Below are positions 11,350 through 24,178 of a stretch of 64,000 bases of DNA, one piece after another. The position numbers and the translations under genes were made by a program. The stretch is from Eremomyces bilateralis CBS 781.70 (taxonomy: Eukaryota; Ascomycota; Dothideomycetes; Eremomycetales; Eremomycetaceae): NCBI RefSeq assembly GCF_010015585.1, contig NW_022985074.1:496026-560025 (forward strand). The letters run 5' to 3'. Within the stretch, counting starts at the first letter, position 1. Each line of letters opens with the position of its first letter. The notes beneath the pieces were generated by a model. The model did not search any database, was not told where the DNA came from, and saw only the letters and a program-made list of their open reading frames with translations.

Positions 11350-12907
11350 TCATCCCGGTCTCTGCTCCTGCTTTTTATTACTGAAATACGTCTGCATCTG
11401 CTCCAGCTTGCTGACGAAGAAGCACCGCTTCGCCGCACTTTTCCACACCAGCACCCCCAGCGCGTCGGCATACTTCATCGCATCCTCGTATTCCGCGAAG
11501 TCGCGGAAATCCTTCATGATGAACCCGTTAGTAGAGCTCATTCGGTCGCCTTCGATCTGCCAGAGTCGGATCTGATCGACGACGGTGGGCGGGAGGATCT
11601 GTTTGCTTTTCTGCATTTGAGGATGTGCGTGCGCGGTGAGGTAGGAGATGATTTGCTCGGCAGTGATGCCGTAGCTGATGGCGCGTTGGATGGATTGCTT
11701 GGTCAGTTTTCCGGAGACGAGGTTCGGAAAGCGGCGGGAGAGGTTGGAGAAAAGGTTGAGGATGGCGATTTGGAGGACGGAGGCGGTGTATGCGTAGAGT
11801 CGGTAGTTGGTTTCGACGATGATGTACCCCTTGCTTGCAGGCGAGTGCGAAGGCATATTAGACCCGAAGGATGAACTAGACAACAAGGCGCCAGCGTCGG
11901 AAGTCAGAGTGGTCGCGAGCCGGGTAGGGTAGAACCGGTTTGGTTCGCTCATATAAACGATACCGAGATCCGCAAGGTCGTCAAGAAAGGTTCGCTGAGT
12001 GGCGGTGAGATTCTGGGTGCGATAGTCTTGTCCAAGCTCAAGGCTTCCTAGGGTAAATAGGAAAGACAGAACATCGACGTGATCCATGTGGCGCTATATG
12101 GCATGAGCACGAATATGTAATGGCCAGAGAAACGACGTACCTCGTCAGTTCCTTCCAGATATACGATCATTAATCGCCATACTTGAGAATTTACATCCTG
12201 CAAGAGGAATGTAAAGCCTTCTTGGGAGATAACTGGATACCCTCCTTTCATCGCGACGAAATTGCCTTCTTCCAGCAGTTGCTTCGTCCCGTTCGCAATC
12301 GGGGTGTCTCCGCCGAGACCGGCGCCAGCACTTCCGACCATGTAGTAAAGGATCGCCTCCCATCTTCCTCGAGCAAATGTATCCAGAAATTGAACATCGA
12401 CTGTCCTGCTGCCGGGTGTACCGCAGGGGACGCCGAAGGAGGCTTTGGTTCCTCCACCAGTCAGTGCTTGCTGGAGCGACTGTCCGAAGTTGGTGGCTAA
12501 TCGGTAGGCTCGTGCCCCTTGGAGATCTGAGACCTTGAGGATGTGTAGCCGCTCAAGGATGGAGATGGCTTGTTCCTTTTCCCTAAACGCACTCCTTAGC
12601 CTTCCACATTAGAATCCTTGATGGCAATCGGGCGTACGGTTTCGCTTCCGGTCGAATCCAGCACAGGAGGTCGGCATCTCGGATAGGTGAGGTCATGTAC
12701 AACATGGCCATTACGATTGTCTTAGCTGGATGTGAGCATGTTAGCACCGCACTACGAATATAAGAGCTTCGGGAGAGTGAACATGCCCGAATGGGGTAGC
12801 ATTCGACGGAATACTGCAAGAGCAGTTGAGGGCTGTTGATATAGCCTAGTGAAGACCATACCAGGCAGGCTCTCGAGATATTCGAGAGCCTGCACGGAGG
12901 CCGACAT
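11350..12907 (-). CDS. tfb2: TFIIH core subunit Tfb2 (p52)
   Basis: Component of the TFIIH core needed for RNA polymerase II initiation and nucleotide-excision repair. It anchors the XPB/Ssl2 helicase. Exons: 12907-12787, 12725-12638, 12582-12141 and 12093-11350 give 464 aa, the usual length. Conserved pieces: VQALEYLESLPG near the N-terminus, AKTIVMAMLYM, WIRPEAKPEKEQAISILERLHIL, ALTGGG, WEAILYYMVG, FTFLLQDVNSQVWRLMIVYLE, VDVLSFLFTLGSLELGQDY and a C-terminal part FIMKDFRDFAEYEDAMKYADALGVLVW, the region that contacts the XPB homologue. The first intron (12786-12726) begins with GC, in GCATGT, and ends CCAG after a GCTAAC branch site. No GT site gives an open frame there. Other donors are GTACGC and GTACGT. 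Confidence 0.95.
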
Positions 12908-13271
12908 GGCGAAGGAAGATATAGTTTGGTGGTGGATTTGTGTATTTCAATCTGTTCGACTCTTGGAAGTGAGGAAGCTCATGGTACCTTCAGAGTAAGG
13001 ATTCCGAGCAGTCCAATCAGATGCTTCATTGACAGCGATCATGACGCGTGAAGTCGCGGTTACACGTGATTCAAATCACGTGATTCAACCTTGGCGTCCA
13101 TTCACTTGGGCAGCAAATGACTGTCTTACGCAACACACCAGGCAGTGCCTTGGTCACATATCAGTCATCATGGACTCTCAAAGGAAACGAGGCAACAGCC
13201 ATAAAAGAGTAGGATAGATCTCGTTATCACTTCCGGGCCACCAAAAGAGAATGTAGTTTGCAACACCAGAC
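12908..13271. promoter_or_regulatory. Divergent promoter region, tfb2 and SGNH hydrolase
   Basis: A 364-base gap between divergent genes. Near 13063-13084 the sequence ACACGTGATTCAAATCACGTGATT forms an imperfect inverted repeat of two CACGTGAT units. CACGTG cores are classic sites for bHLH factors (Cbf1/CpcR types). Their use here is inference. Confidence 0.4.
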
Positions 13272-14600
13272 ATGGCTGCATCTGCCTGGTCTCGTCTCCC
13301 TTTCATTTGGCTACAGTTGAGCGTAATTACCTTGTCTCTTGCCATCCCAGATCAGAGCTACGAATCAGTTCACCGTGTCCCACAATCGAACCCCGTTGCA
13401 CCATCTTCTAACCCGTTCGACAACTCTTGGATTGCTAACTGGGCTGTCATCGGTGACTCCTATGCCGCCGGACTCGGAGCCGGCCAACGCCTGGATTATG
13501 GCTGCTCCCGCTACTCCGGCGGCTACCCGAGTCTAATCGCAGCAGACGACCGGTTTGGCGTCAATCCCAATCGGACGTCTCAGTTTCTCGCCTGTTCGGG
13601 GAAGACGACGTCTGACATACTGGACAAGCAGGTTCCATACGCCCACGACAACCTTGACCTTCTCCTTATATCGGCGGGCGGTAACGATGTCTTACTCGGC
13701 GATGTTTTGGATAGCTGCATCTTCCAGTGGAAGAATGGTGACACCGAGAAGTGCGAGAGAACGCTGGATAATAGCCAGAGTCTGATCGATCATGATCTCC
13801 CCAACAACCTCGATAAACTCCTAGACGCGGTCATTCCCAAATTGCAGCCGGAAGGTCGGATATATTGGCCGGGCTACGCGCAGTTCTTCGGAGAGAGTCC
13901 GTTTTGCAACAATGTCAGCTGGAGCGTATGGCCGTGGATGCCAATGACCGAGAAGCAGATGCTGACTCTCGAGCGCCGACAACTGATGAACAACATGGTG
14001 GCGCAAACGAACCTCCGGATCAAAGAAGCGATTGAGAGGGCGAACAACAAGGTCAACAAGATCGGAAAACATCAGATACCTTCACCGATCGCCTTCGTGG
14101 ACTGGGACTGGACGTCCCGAATGGCCGAAGGGAGATTCTGTGAAATGGACGTGAAAGAGCCGGATCCGATGAGGAATAAACTGATGTTCTTCGAATGGAA
14201 TACGTTGGACGACGGCGATGACCCGACCATCATCACTCGACCGGCTGACCCCGTGCCTGCGGATTCGTTCGAAGGCAGCATCGGCAAATGGGCGCTCGAG
14301 ACCCTCGCTGAGCATCCTGACTGGCTGGAATTCGGGCCGGACGGGACGGAGCCGGTCAATTTGGACCCAAATCTCATCGAGGTTGCCATGAGGGAAAGAG
14401 AGGCGTATGCAGAGACGGGGTTGGACGGTATTATTTCTTGGTTTGTGCCGGACTCGTGGAAGAGGGTGTTTCATCCGAGGGCGTTGGGTCATAGGATCAT
14501 TGCGGATATGGTGCTGCATACCATGGCGGTTGATAGAGCGAAGTGGTTGAAGATCCAACCACCGGAACCACAAGGCTACGCTAGGTTGGAGTTGAGATAG
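13272..14600 (+). CDS. Secreted SGNH/GDSL-type hydrolase
   Basis: Single-exon gene, 442 aa. The N-terminal hydrophobic stretch up to about residue 25 (FIWLQLSVITLSLA) is a signal peptide. Block I of the SGNH fold is AVIGDSYAAGLGAG (Ser nucleophile near residue 63), block III is SAGGNDVLL (Asn near 137), and the catalytic His is likely the one in FHPRALGHRI near the C-terminus. GRIYWPGYAQFF and a Trp-rich segment lie between. This is the arrangement of fungal secreted esterase/lipase-like proteins of the SGNH family. The substrate cannot be told. Neighbouring genes give no functional hint. Confidence 0.88.
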   Translation: MAASAWSRLPFIWLQLSVITLSLAIPDQSYESVHRVPQSNPVAPSSNPFDNSWIANWAVIGDSYAAGLGAGQRLDYGCSRYSGGYPSLIAADDRFGVNPNRTSQFLACSGKTTSDILDKQVPYAHDNLDLLLISAGGNDVLLGDVLDSCIFQWKNGDTEKCERTLDNSQSLIDHDLPNNLDKLLDAVIPKLQPEGRIYWPGYAQFFGESPFCNNVSWSVWPWMPMTEKQMLTLERRQLMNNMVAQTNLRIKEAIERANNKVNKIGKHQIPSPIAFVDWDWTSRMAEGRFCEMDVKEPDPMRNKLMFFEWNTLDDGDDPTIITRPADPVPADSFEGSIGKWALETLAEHPDWLEFGPDGTEPVNLDPNLIEVAMREREAYAETGLDGIISWFVPDSWKRVFHPRALGHRIIADMVLHTMAVDRAKWLKIQPPEPQGYARLELR

Positions 14601-15279
14601 GTATCTCGGGTATCATGGAGCTCTCATGATTGTATGAAATGATAATAGGCTTCTATGGATTGCACATATTGAGGGCTGAGGGCCAGATAGGCTGGGAAAT
14701 GCCTGTGAAATCGATGTGCGACTTGCGAGATACACCCATCGTTACGAAGGCCTCACCAAATGCTGCGCGTATTGTCTCGTGTTTCTGATGGGAGCATCTT
14801 ACGAAACTGCAAGGCTTCAACTTCATCGCGGCTCCCAGATGCTCCTAGAGAATCACGCCAGAGACGTGAGAGAAGTGTCCCAGGTAAGTCCCAAATATTC
14901 TTGATAATACCACCATGATGATCGCGTATAGAACCCTTCGCCTTATCGCCTTCGGACACCAATGAAAATTGGTAGCGATGGATAGAGTATTCTGGATCTA
15001 ACCCCATTGGTCCTAGTGTATGGGGACCGTCGAAGTTCACGTCAAAAAGTTCCAGATCCGCAACATTTTGAACGTCTTGGACTGCAACGGCCTCGCTGCC
15101 TCGTTTATCACCTTTGTCCACTTGCCGTGCTCAACACATTTGCTTCGTGTACTTATATGAGTTGGTAATTCTTCCTTTGCATTAACCTTGGTTTTACAAA
15201 ACCCCTCCGCAAACCTTAATTCTTTGTGCGCTTGCCTGGTTTTCCGAAAAATCGAAACTTCAAACACCGATACGTCAAT
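14601..15279. other. Intergenic, about 0.7 kb
   Basis: 3' flank of the hydrolase and promoter of the methyltransferase. A 122-codon minus frame at 14753-15121 has no ATG start and no family resemblance. Confidence 0.35.
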
Positions 15280-16663
<1,384 letters not shown>

Positions 16664-17246
16664 GCGGTTGACACGGTCCTAATCTGCAAACGCATTGCAT
16701 GAGTTTCGGAGTTACCACGAGTATCTGACGACGGGAAGACGATGCCTCGGGTATCTGGCTTTCATATCCTGGGTTTTCTATAGACATGAGGCATGACCGA
16801 TCCCCCTTTTCGGGCCTTGGAATGTGGGCTCAACCTGACCTGTAGTACGAATGATAATTGGCCCTTTTCTGGCTGTTGCGATGCGTCCTGGCGTGAGGTG
16901 ACATTTGAGATCGGTTCACCAGGCCCTTCCGCCGTCCGCCATCCACAAGCAGCGCGTGAATTGCCTGTCGGTGACACAGGCGGGTAGAGTGGCATAACAC
17001 GAGGGTTGGCATCTGTCCAGACCATGGATTTATCCTATCATACTCTGCCGTCAGTCTCAACTCAGGTGCTGACTGAACGCATGCAGGAATTCCTGCCTCA
17101 GGCTCTAACTCACCGATGTGTGGCCACATCGCATGCACGTCCAATCTGTCGGTTCCTTATATCGTATGCCACGTGGTTAAGCCACCCACCCACGCTCCAC
17201 TGGTGGGGGTCTAATTACCAGCAAGTTGATCTTGGCGAACCGTAGC
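16664..17246. other. Intergenic, about 0.6 kb
   Basis: 3' flank of the methyltransferase gene and 5' side of the deaminase relic. No domain, RNA gene or repeat recognised. Confidence 0.4.
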
Positions 17247-19200
17247 ATGTCACCACAGGAAGTGCTTCATCTGGATAGCATCTCGGTACTCTCGCAGGCA
17301 CCGGAACGTTGGCGGTACTACTATTGTGAGTCGAAGAATTTCATCCCTTAGTCGTCATCGAATATGGGGATACTGCGAGGAAGACATTTGGCATCTAGCG
17401 GACGTCGAAGAACTCAAGTTTGCCATCGTCGGTTCACTCCTCGCAATCCGAGCCGGTCAACAAGCCATCGCCACTGCCATTCATCCTAATCCTGAACACG
17501 ACGAGGATAGTGAAGATGAGGACGTGGACGTGGACTGGGTGTCAACGGGACCGGCTTCATTGAATAACCCCTCCGCAGATGACTTGAAACGAAAATTCCT
17601 GGATTGATTAGCGGAGGTGCTGGCACGGGAAAAGAGCTTTCCCCAGGACCGCAACCGAAAAGATGCGAAGCATGTCGCTGCTACCGGATGGATAAATCAC
17701 AACGATAATCTCCCAACTACAACCGTTTTGGCAAAGAATGAAGGACTGAACAATCGCGACACCAGAATGGCAACGTGGCTCCAGTCATGGCTTCAGGCCA
17801 TTTCAGTGACAGGTCGACCTTCACTAAATCAAAACTATGCACTCTGGATCGGAAACAAGACTCATGAGGGACTCCTTGAGTACTCCCGCAGTCGGTTGGG
17901 ATATTACATATCCCCAATTAACCAGCTTTCTCGCTCCATGGAGATAGTCCTAGCCAATTTAGGAGACTACGCTTCCTTAGTCACGCGCCTTCAAAGTCTC
18001 TCAGCCGATTTTGAATCGGACTCGAACCCCAAAACCACAGATCAACTTCGTCAGATAGTAGACGCAGCATATCAAGTACGCTCTATCTGGGGGCAAACTA
18101 CGGACGGCATCCAAGTTTCTAAGGTACTGCGGCCAATACATATGCTAGGCCGACTGCGCGCTGCATATGAATGCTTCAAAACTACGGCGCTCAGCTTTTC
18201 GGACTTCAGGAGCGTGGAGATACAACCAGTGGAGATTCCTCGTTACGTGAAGATTAACGCCATGGCTTTCCGAAAAGTGGTTCAGGACATTGCGCAGAAG
18301 GATGGAATCAACAAGCGTCTTCTCAAAACAACATCGGCGCAGAAGTACATGGACGCAAGTCAACTACATATCCATGCGGAAGTTCAGATACTGGTCGCTA
18401 TAGAAGGCGACCCTAGGTGACCTCGGCGCGCGCATCGCTACCTTGGAACCAGCAGAAAGCCATGCTTGCTATGCCACACATTTTTGAACGCCTACATCAA
18501 ACTCTCCATGGACGGCGACCGCTCCTCAGCCTTTACATCTCGCCCATCTTATGGGAAGATGTATCCATTGTAGACTTTGCCTCGAATCCACGCTGCGGGA
18601 CGTAACGTTAATATGTCCCTGGCAACGGCGGTGATAAGGACGCGTGGTCAGATTCAGGGGAAATTGGAGCGACAAGATCTAAATCGGCGACCACCGAAAG
18701 CGGAGTCTTCTGCTGGTATTACCCAGAGCGGGACATACACCAGCGGGAGCAATCAACTGAAGAAACAGCATCTGGCAAATCAAAGAGCAGCTATGGCTAC
18801 GAAGAAAACCAAGAGCATCGATAATCACTCTCCATTTGGAGCCAAAGTAAAGCTAGTGCAAGTAAAACTTCTCCTTGCTAGCGGAGAAGAGCCGAAGTTG
18901 GTTCCCATCGACTTCCATATGCTTCCAAAGAAAAGGGACCTCAGAACCTAGGAGTATGGGAGTAATTATATACCGAATTTTCATGACTATTGGGGCGCTT
19001 GCCAGTTTGATCGAGGATTCCGGGAGATCAAATCATTGGAAGGATAGTACCGGATTTACTGGAATGAGGCTGACGAGCTTCCCGAAAACGAATATGTCAA
19101 GAGTCTTATTGGTATCAAGAATATTGACTTCGCCAGACGACTTTGGTAGGGTCATGTCATCCTACCCTCAAACCTTATAAAATGGTTACACCACATCGAC
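17247..19200 (+). pseudogene. Broken OTT_1508-like deaminase-family gene
   Basis: A single reading frame from an ATG at 17247 runs, with about six in-frame stops, to about 19200. Its N-terminal part (EEDIWHLADVEELKFAIVGSLLAIRAGQ) and long helical middle resemble uncharacterised mould proteins with a C-terminal OTT_1508-like deaminase domain. That domain is recognisable: L-H-I-H-A-E-V-Q-I-L (HAE zinc and catalytic motif, near 18370) and, past a break, YLGTSRKPCLLCHTF (second zinc motif with CxxC). The tail DYWGACQFDRGF...YRIYWNEADELPEN also fits the family. Fungal members have no established function. There is an intron after the first 80 bases (donor GTGAGT at 17327). The spacing of the motifs is intact, so the decay looks recent and mainly by point change. 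Confidence 0.65.
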
Positions 19201-20020
19201 TGAATCTGACTGAAGTTGGCAACGGCTGAGGTGATATGAATGAGGAGATTCATGGCTTCCTCTGAATAGTTGGTGGCCCTAGTGGTCTACAAGCGGCCTT
19301 CATCAATAATTGGGTACGGGAATAATAGCTAAAATCGGAATGAACAATGCTTGCGGCAAATATTAAGACCAATCCACAGACCAGGGGCCTGACAGAGAGG
19401 CGACACGATTTGCGTTCAAACAACAGCGATGGCGGAGACCACAAACAGATAATTCCTCATACGTTAGAGAATCACAAGAATTCGCTTGTTTTGAATAACA
19501 CTGCGTAGAGGCCACGCTGGCGTGCTTGGGTGCCTAAAATATCGTCGATATCAGTGTCCATCAGTGCCACGCCACATGTAAATTCTGTTGCGGATGAACT
19601 CTCTGGTATTTTAATTTGACACTCGAGACTTTTCCTTAAACCATTGTAATGTGACAAAGGCCCTGTCTTCGTGAAGAAGAGCGATCTCAGTCGCGCTAGT
19701 TTGGCCGACAACCAAGACCTTTAGGAACAAGTCTATGGAAGTACTGGGCGAACATATCGAGGGCTGCTGGAAGATATTGAAAACGCTAATATGCTACATA
19801 TTTACATGGGAAGTCCGTTGCAAAGACTGACCTTCAAGTCCGAAATGTTAGGTCCCTCATAAGGGAAAGGAGGTTTAAACTTCAGTTGACAGCTGGGCAC
19901 AACTATGACAAGTTCATGATGGGCCGAGGATGGATGCCAAACAGACTGGAATTACCAATGACCAGATTCAGGACAATGTCGGATCTATAATTGATGCAGC
20001 GCTGCGGTTCATCTCCCAGG
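19201..20020. other. Gene-free stretch, about 0.8 kb
   Basis: Between the deaminase relic and the 3' end of the GNAT gene. Short frames only (for example 19472-19711 minus). Nothing recognised. Confidence 0.4.
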
Positions 20021-21915
20021 CTACGATTTCTGTCTAAGACCGTTGGTAAGACTGCTATCATGTCCATTTGCCAATCCATTGCTCTCCCACGGCACGTCAC
20101 GGAAGTATACCACACCTCCAGGGGTATCCGCCAGCGGGTTGCCTTCTCCCTGGCCCGCCGTACCAGCGGTATTATTGAACCCGCAATTCTCATAAAACTT
20201 CTCCTTCCCGTAGGCAGCGATCACGCTAGCGCAGATATTCTCCTCCTTCGCTCTGTCCAAGCCCCACTGCACGAGAGCGCGTCCGTGTCCCTGACCATGG
20301 TACTCAGGCGCAACTGCAAGCCACTCGAGATACCACGACTCTTCTCGAGAACCGGTCCAGGGATTGATAAAGGGGTAGGCTCGCTCGATTACGTCTTCTA
20401 GGTCGGGATGAGCAGCACGGTTGGGAAAGAAGCAGGAGGTGATGGAGGTGTAGAGGTGGGAAAGGGGTAGGATGATGCGGCCTATTTGGTTAAGAATTAG
20501 TGTCTGCTATTAGGATTTGGTTTGGCTACGAGTAGTGCAAAGATTGGAGAGCATCCAAACGGATTGTAAAGACTCGGAACGCAGGAGATTCGGAAGTAAG
20601 AGTATCGCTTGAAGACTCCAGGGCCAACAGAGCTGCAATTGATGCTCCAGAGCACTTTCGAGAAAGAGGAATGTCCAAGCCGCATCATGTTAGTTACAGC
20701 ACACCCATTTTTGCCTTGCTATGGTAGCTTTCGAGCCGTGAGGCTTGGCCCTCCGGACTCGCAAGTCTCAACCCAGTGACATCCTTCGATGTTGAGTAAC
20801 AGTTCGCCCTTGACGTGAGGGTAGATGGCACTCTGAAACCCAATGCATTCGAAACGGATCACACTGCGTCGATGTCGCAGTCTGGATTTGCATCCAGGTC
20901 CTGAATGCACCAGTCCAATGGACATCTATCCTAGGAAAGAATACATGGGGGAATCGCAGTCGGAAAAGAAACGGACGAGTGTCACAAAAGTTGCTGCACG
21001 AGCGACCGAATCGAGACCACATCTTGCGTAGAGGCTTGGAACGCAAGACAAGGCAGAGCACAGATGTAGAATTCTCCGGTAGGGCAATGAGGAAGCTGGG
21101 ATAGCAGTGGACCTGTTTCAGGACCTACAAGGTGCTAGGAGCCAACCAGCCACCAAGAGTATGGACGCTCTCAATCTGGCATGTTGTGCTGGTTACTCTA
21201 ACCTCAGACACGCAGTTTATAAAAAGGAACAAAGGGTTTCTGAAACGCGGGGCGTATCTTAACAAGTGCTGAGAACAAGGGCCGGAAAAGACGTTGAGCG
21301 CCACTGTGATAGTGGCAATATGTGAATGTGAGCCCTCACATGGGAGGAAGACGTTGAAAGAACAGGTCAATGCGCGAAGGGACAGGGCAGCTACTCGAAA
21401 ACTATAGTCCAGGTCCGAAAAAATATTCTGAGGGCAAGAGTATGGCCGGAATAGATGGAAATGAGCAGACAAAGCAGTTGTGCAGCAAAACAGGACATTT
21501 TGAACCAGGTTGGAGTTCGAATATAAAGCAAAAAGCATGGAATGATATAGGAGGAAATATTGAGACACTTACGAGGATCCCACCACCTTAACCCGTATTT
21601 CTTTGCTCCCTCAGGACCCAGCCTCGCCCAATGAGCGACACCAGTAACTATCTCTTTTCCTATTTTCTCGTCGTTCACGGTTGATACAATGAAGCGATGC
21701 GTCCAATCCCACCACTCCACCTGCATCCTTCGCAGCCAGTAGAGGTCATTGTCGGCAGGGTACTTCTCTCGGTATGGGTGGATGTAATCACCAAATAATA
21801 CATCTTTCCAAAATCCACGGGCGTAGACGTTGGCCAAGGTAGGTTGTTCAGAGCGACGGGCGGGGCGGAGAGAGAAGGGCGGAAGGGCGGGGCGGGGGTT
21901 GATAGAAGTAGCCAT
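20021..21915 (-). CDS. GNAT-family N-acetyltransferase with a 1.1-kb intron
   Basis: Exon 1 is 21915-21573 and exon 2 is 20481-20021. The join (CCT C | GC CGC) reads RWWDPRRIILPL in frame and gives 267 aa. Exon 1 carries the fungal GNAT N-terminus (FSLRPARRSEQPTLANVYARGFW) and VTGVAHWARLG. Exon 2 carries the acetyl-CoA motif A, EWLAVAPEYHGQGHGRALVQWGLDRA (Q/RxxGxG/A), and the C-terminal AAYGKEKFYENCGF. The substrate is unknown. The intron, 21572-20482, is 1091 bases, against 45-70 for most introns in the window. It starts GTAAGT and ends AATAG. Confidence 0.87.
20482..21572 (-). other. Oversized intron of the GNAT gene
   Basis: 1091 bases between a good donor (GTAAGTGTC) and an acceptor preceded by TTAACCAAATAG. 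Minus frames 21125-21568 and 20768-21061 inside it have no family resemblance. I see no terminal repeats that would mark a transposon. It may hold an old insertion or an unrecognised RNA. Confidence 0.6.
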
Positions 21916-24178
21916 GGCTGATCGGCGAGCGAGTGTTTGGCACGTGGGAGGGAAGGACCGGTATGTGAGCGGACACCAAAGTCCAAGAACTTAGGACTGG
22001 TTGCCTGGCCTTAATAAGAGACAAAAATAATGATAGATCGTCGGGGCACCGATACGGCAATCCAAGGAATGGAAGATTAGAAGGAGATCGACTGGGCCAC
22101 GAAGAAGTGGAAGAAGGGGAACGATACGGGCACAAGCCACAAGGTCTGGTTTCCTGTGCCCTAAAACAAATTACAAATCGTTTTCTTCTCCGCTGAAAGT
22201 CATGTTAGGCTGCACGTTTCGATTCTTGAGAGGATCGATGAAAACTGCCGATCAAATTCCCTTTCGTAACGGGAGGTCTAAGGAGCCGCTCTTTAGCGGG
22301 CAGGTCCGCTCCACCGTCTATCGGCGATCCGCGGCTCTGGCGAACAATGAAATCGTTCGATAGCAATTCCTTGCCAGCCTGAAGGGGGGGAAGATCGGCT
22401 GTTCGAGAAAGCTTTCGTCGTTCCAAGTCTCCGAGTTTCATGATTCGACCACCGATCCACCAAAGGCGACCGCGAGACTTGATAGGGAAGACAACCATGA
22501 TCTAAGTGGGGAAGAAAAGAAATCCCACCGTCGTGGGACCCTAGCCTTTAGCGCCGGGCAGGGTACGAAATCCCACGTTCCCTGACTCGCATGCGGAATA
22601 GAACAAATGCAATTGATCATTAATGTTGATTAGAAGGGAGAACAGAGAACTGCGGTTCGGCCGAAAAGGGAGGGATATGATCCAGAATAACGGGAACAGA
22701 GTATTTTACATTGTCCCAATAACTATACTGGGAATCTTGTTAGCACATCGCAGTATCAGATTAGACAGAGGTTCCTCGTTCATCTTGTTGGGGGGTCCTC
22801 CGACATCGCCTTATTGTACTATCTCTCGCCCCAACGAAGGCTTCGTCCAGCGTACCGGGGTAATCTCGACTTTGTCGACGCAAAAAAGCTGCGACGGGCT
22901 CAAGCGCAATCGCAGAACGGCAGAAATCAGAATTGAAAATTCACACCAAGAGACTAAGAGAGGGTCACCAGGGCCCCTAGCATCACTGACAATTGTGCCA
23001 TACCCCAGCAGGATTGAAATAGGAACATTCTAATAAGCGACCAGGGAGAGAGGGCTGGCACTAAGCTTGCAGGAACTAGCACTCGCCTATCCGACGTGGT
23101 GGGATGCTCCCTCCGTCCCTCGATGGGATACTCACCCGACCGCTGCAGCGAGTCAGCGAGCCAGTGGAGTGAAACTGAGGAATACTTAACCTGGGTAATA
23201 ACAATAGTACCTTGGCTTGTACGGAATACCAGTACGGCAGCTATCGAGGTCAGAAAAGGAAAATGACCAGGTAGGTACCATGTCAAAAGTCGGGGCCTCA
23301 GGGGACATCATGATGATTCCGGATCCCCCGGAAGGTCGATGGAAGGGAACGCATGAACTGTTGGTGAATCTGTAGTGCTAGTGTGATCGGTCATCGAAAA
23401 GAATATTTGAAGTCTGGATCGAGCACGGAATACGCCTCGTGTGGGAGAATCAGGAGCGGCGATCTAGGAACGGGAGATGCTTGGGACGAAGAGGGTGTGA
23501 ACGAACGGGCGAATATCCAAACTGCTGGGACACATGGGTGATAAAGGCTGCTGTTTGGCCGTTGTGAAACGTTGCTCCGTGGGATGGGACCTGGGGATGG
23601 CTGTTCGCATCACGCTGCTGTGTAACTTCAAATCTCTACTTTCGGGGGATTTCACGCTGTGACACTGTGACGGATTCATCTGTGACCACCGTGCCTGTCC
23701 CAAATAATATTGAAACGGCAATATTGCATTGAGTACGGAGTACGAGGACTGTGTAACATAGAACGGTCAATTATCGATATAAGGGTTTGGATATTGACAA
23801 CCCAAATTTGGGATATGTACCGAAATATAATCAAAAGTCCGTGATTTCACCAACCATGGGGTGTTGTCGAACGATCGTTGGTTAATTAATTGCTCCTCAC
23901 GAAATGGCCGTCTCGGCGCTCTATCTCTATCTCTATCCGGATTTGTAGCGTACAGTCGAAATCTTCAATCCATACTTTTCCACTCTTTTGATATGTGGTA
24001 CACCGAGGGGTTCGCCATCCGTGTAACGCCAGTCATAGAGCCAACTAAGAGGAAGCACATGACCATCATATATACATAATACAAGTGTCCAAAAACTGTA
24101 CCAGCTAGAACGCTCATCCTGTGACACCAATACGCTGAGATACAACTTGAAATCGATGGCAAGATCAGAATCCCTCAT
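21916..24178. other. Gene-poor 2.3-kb stretch with an unassigned open block
   Basis: Between two minus-strand genes. Two ATG-started frames, 22205-22498 (-, 97 codons) and 22623-23033 (+, 136 codons), and a minus frame 22954-23286 (110 codons) lie in a block whose base composition looks even and not AT-rich. None gives a family resemblance, and I cannot support any of them as a gene. A near-palindrome ACGAAG-G-CTTCGT lies around 22834-22846. From 23300 to 24178 I see nothing. Confidence 0.3.

Noticed and set aside
14753-15121. Minus-strand frame of 122 codons with protein-like content
   Set aside because: No ATG start, no splice extension found and no family resemblance.
21125-21568. Minus-strand 147-codon frame running from the GNAT exon into the intron
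   Set aside because: The frame passes a strong GTAAGT donor and then loses all GNAT resemblance, while the downstream exon restores it.
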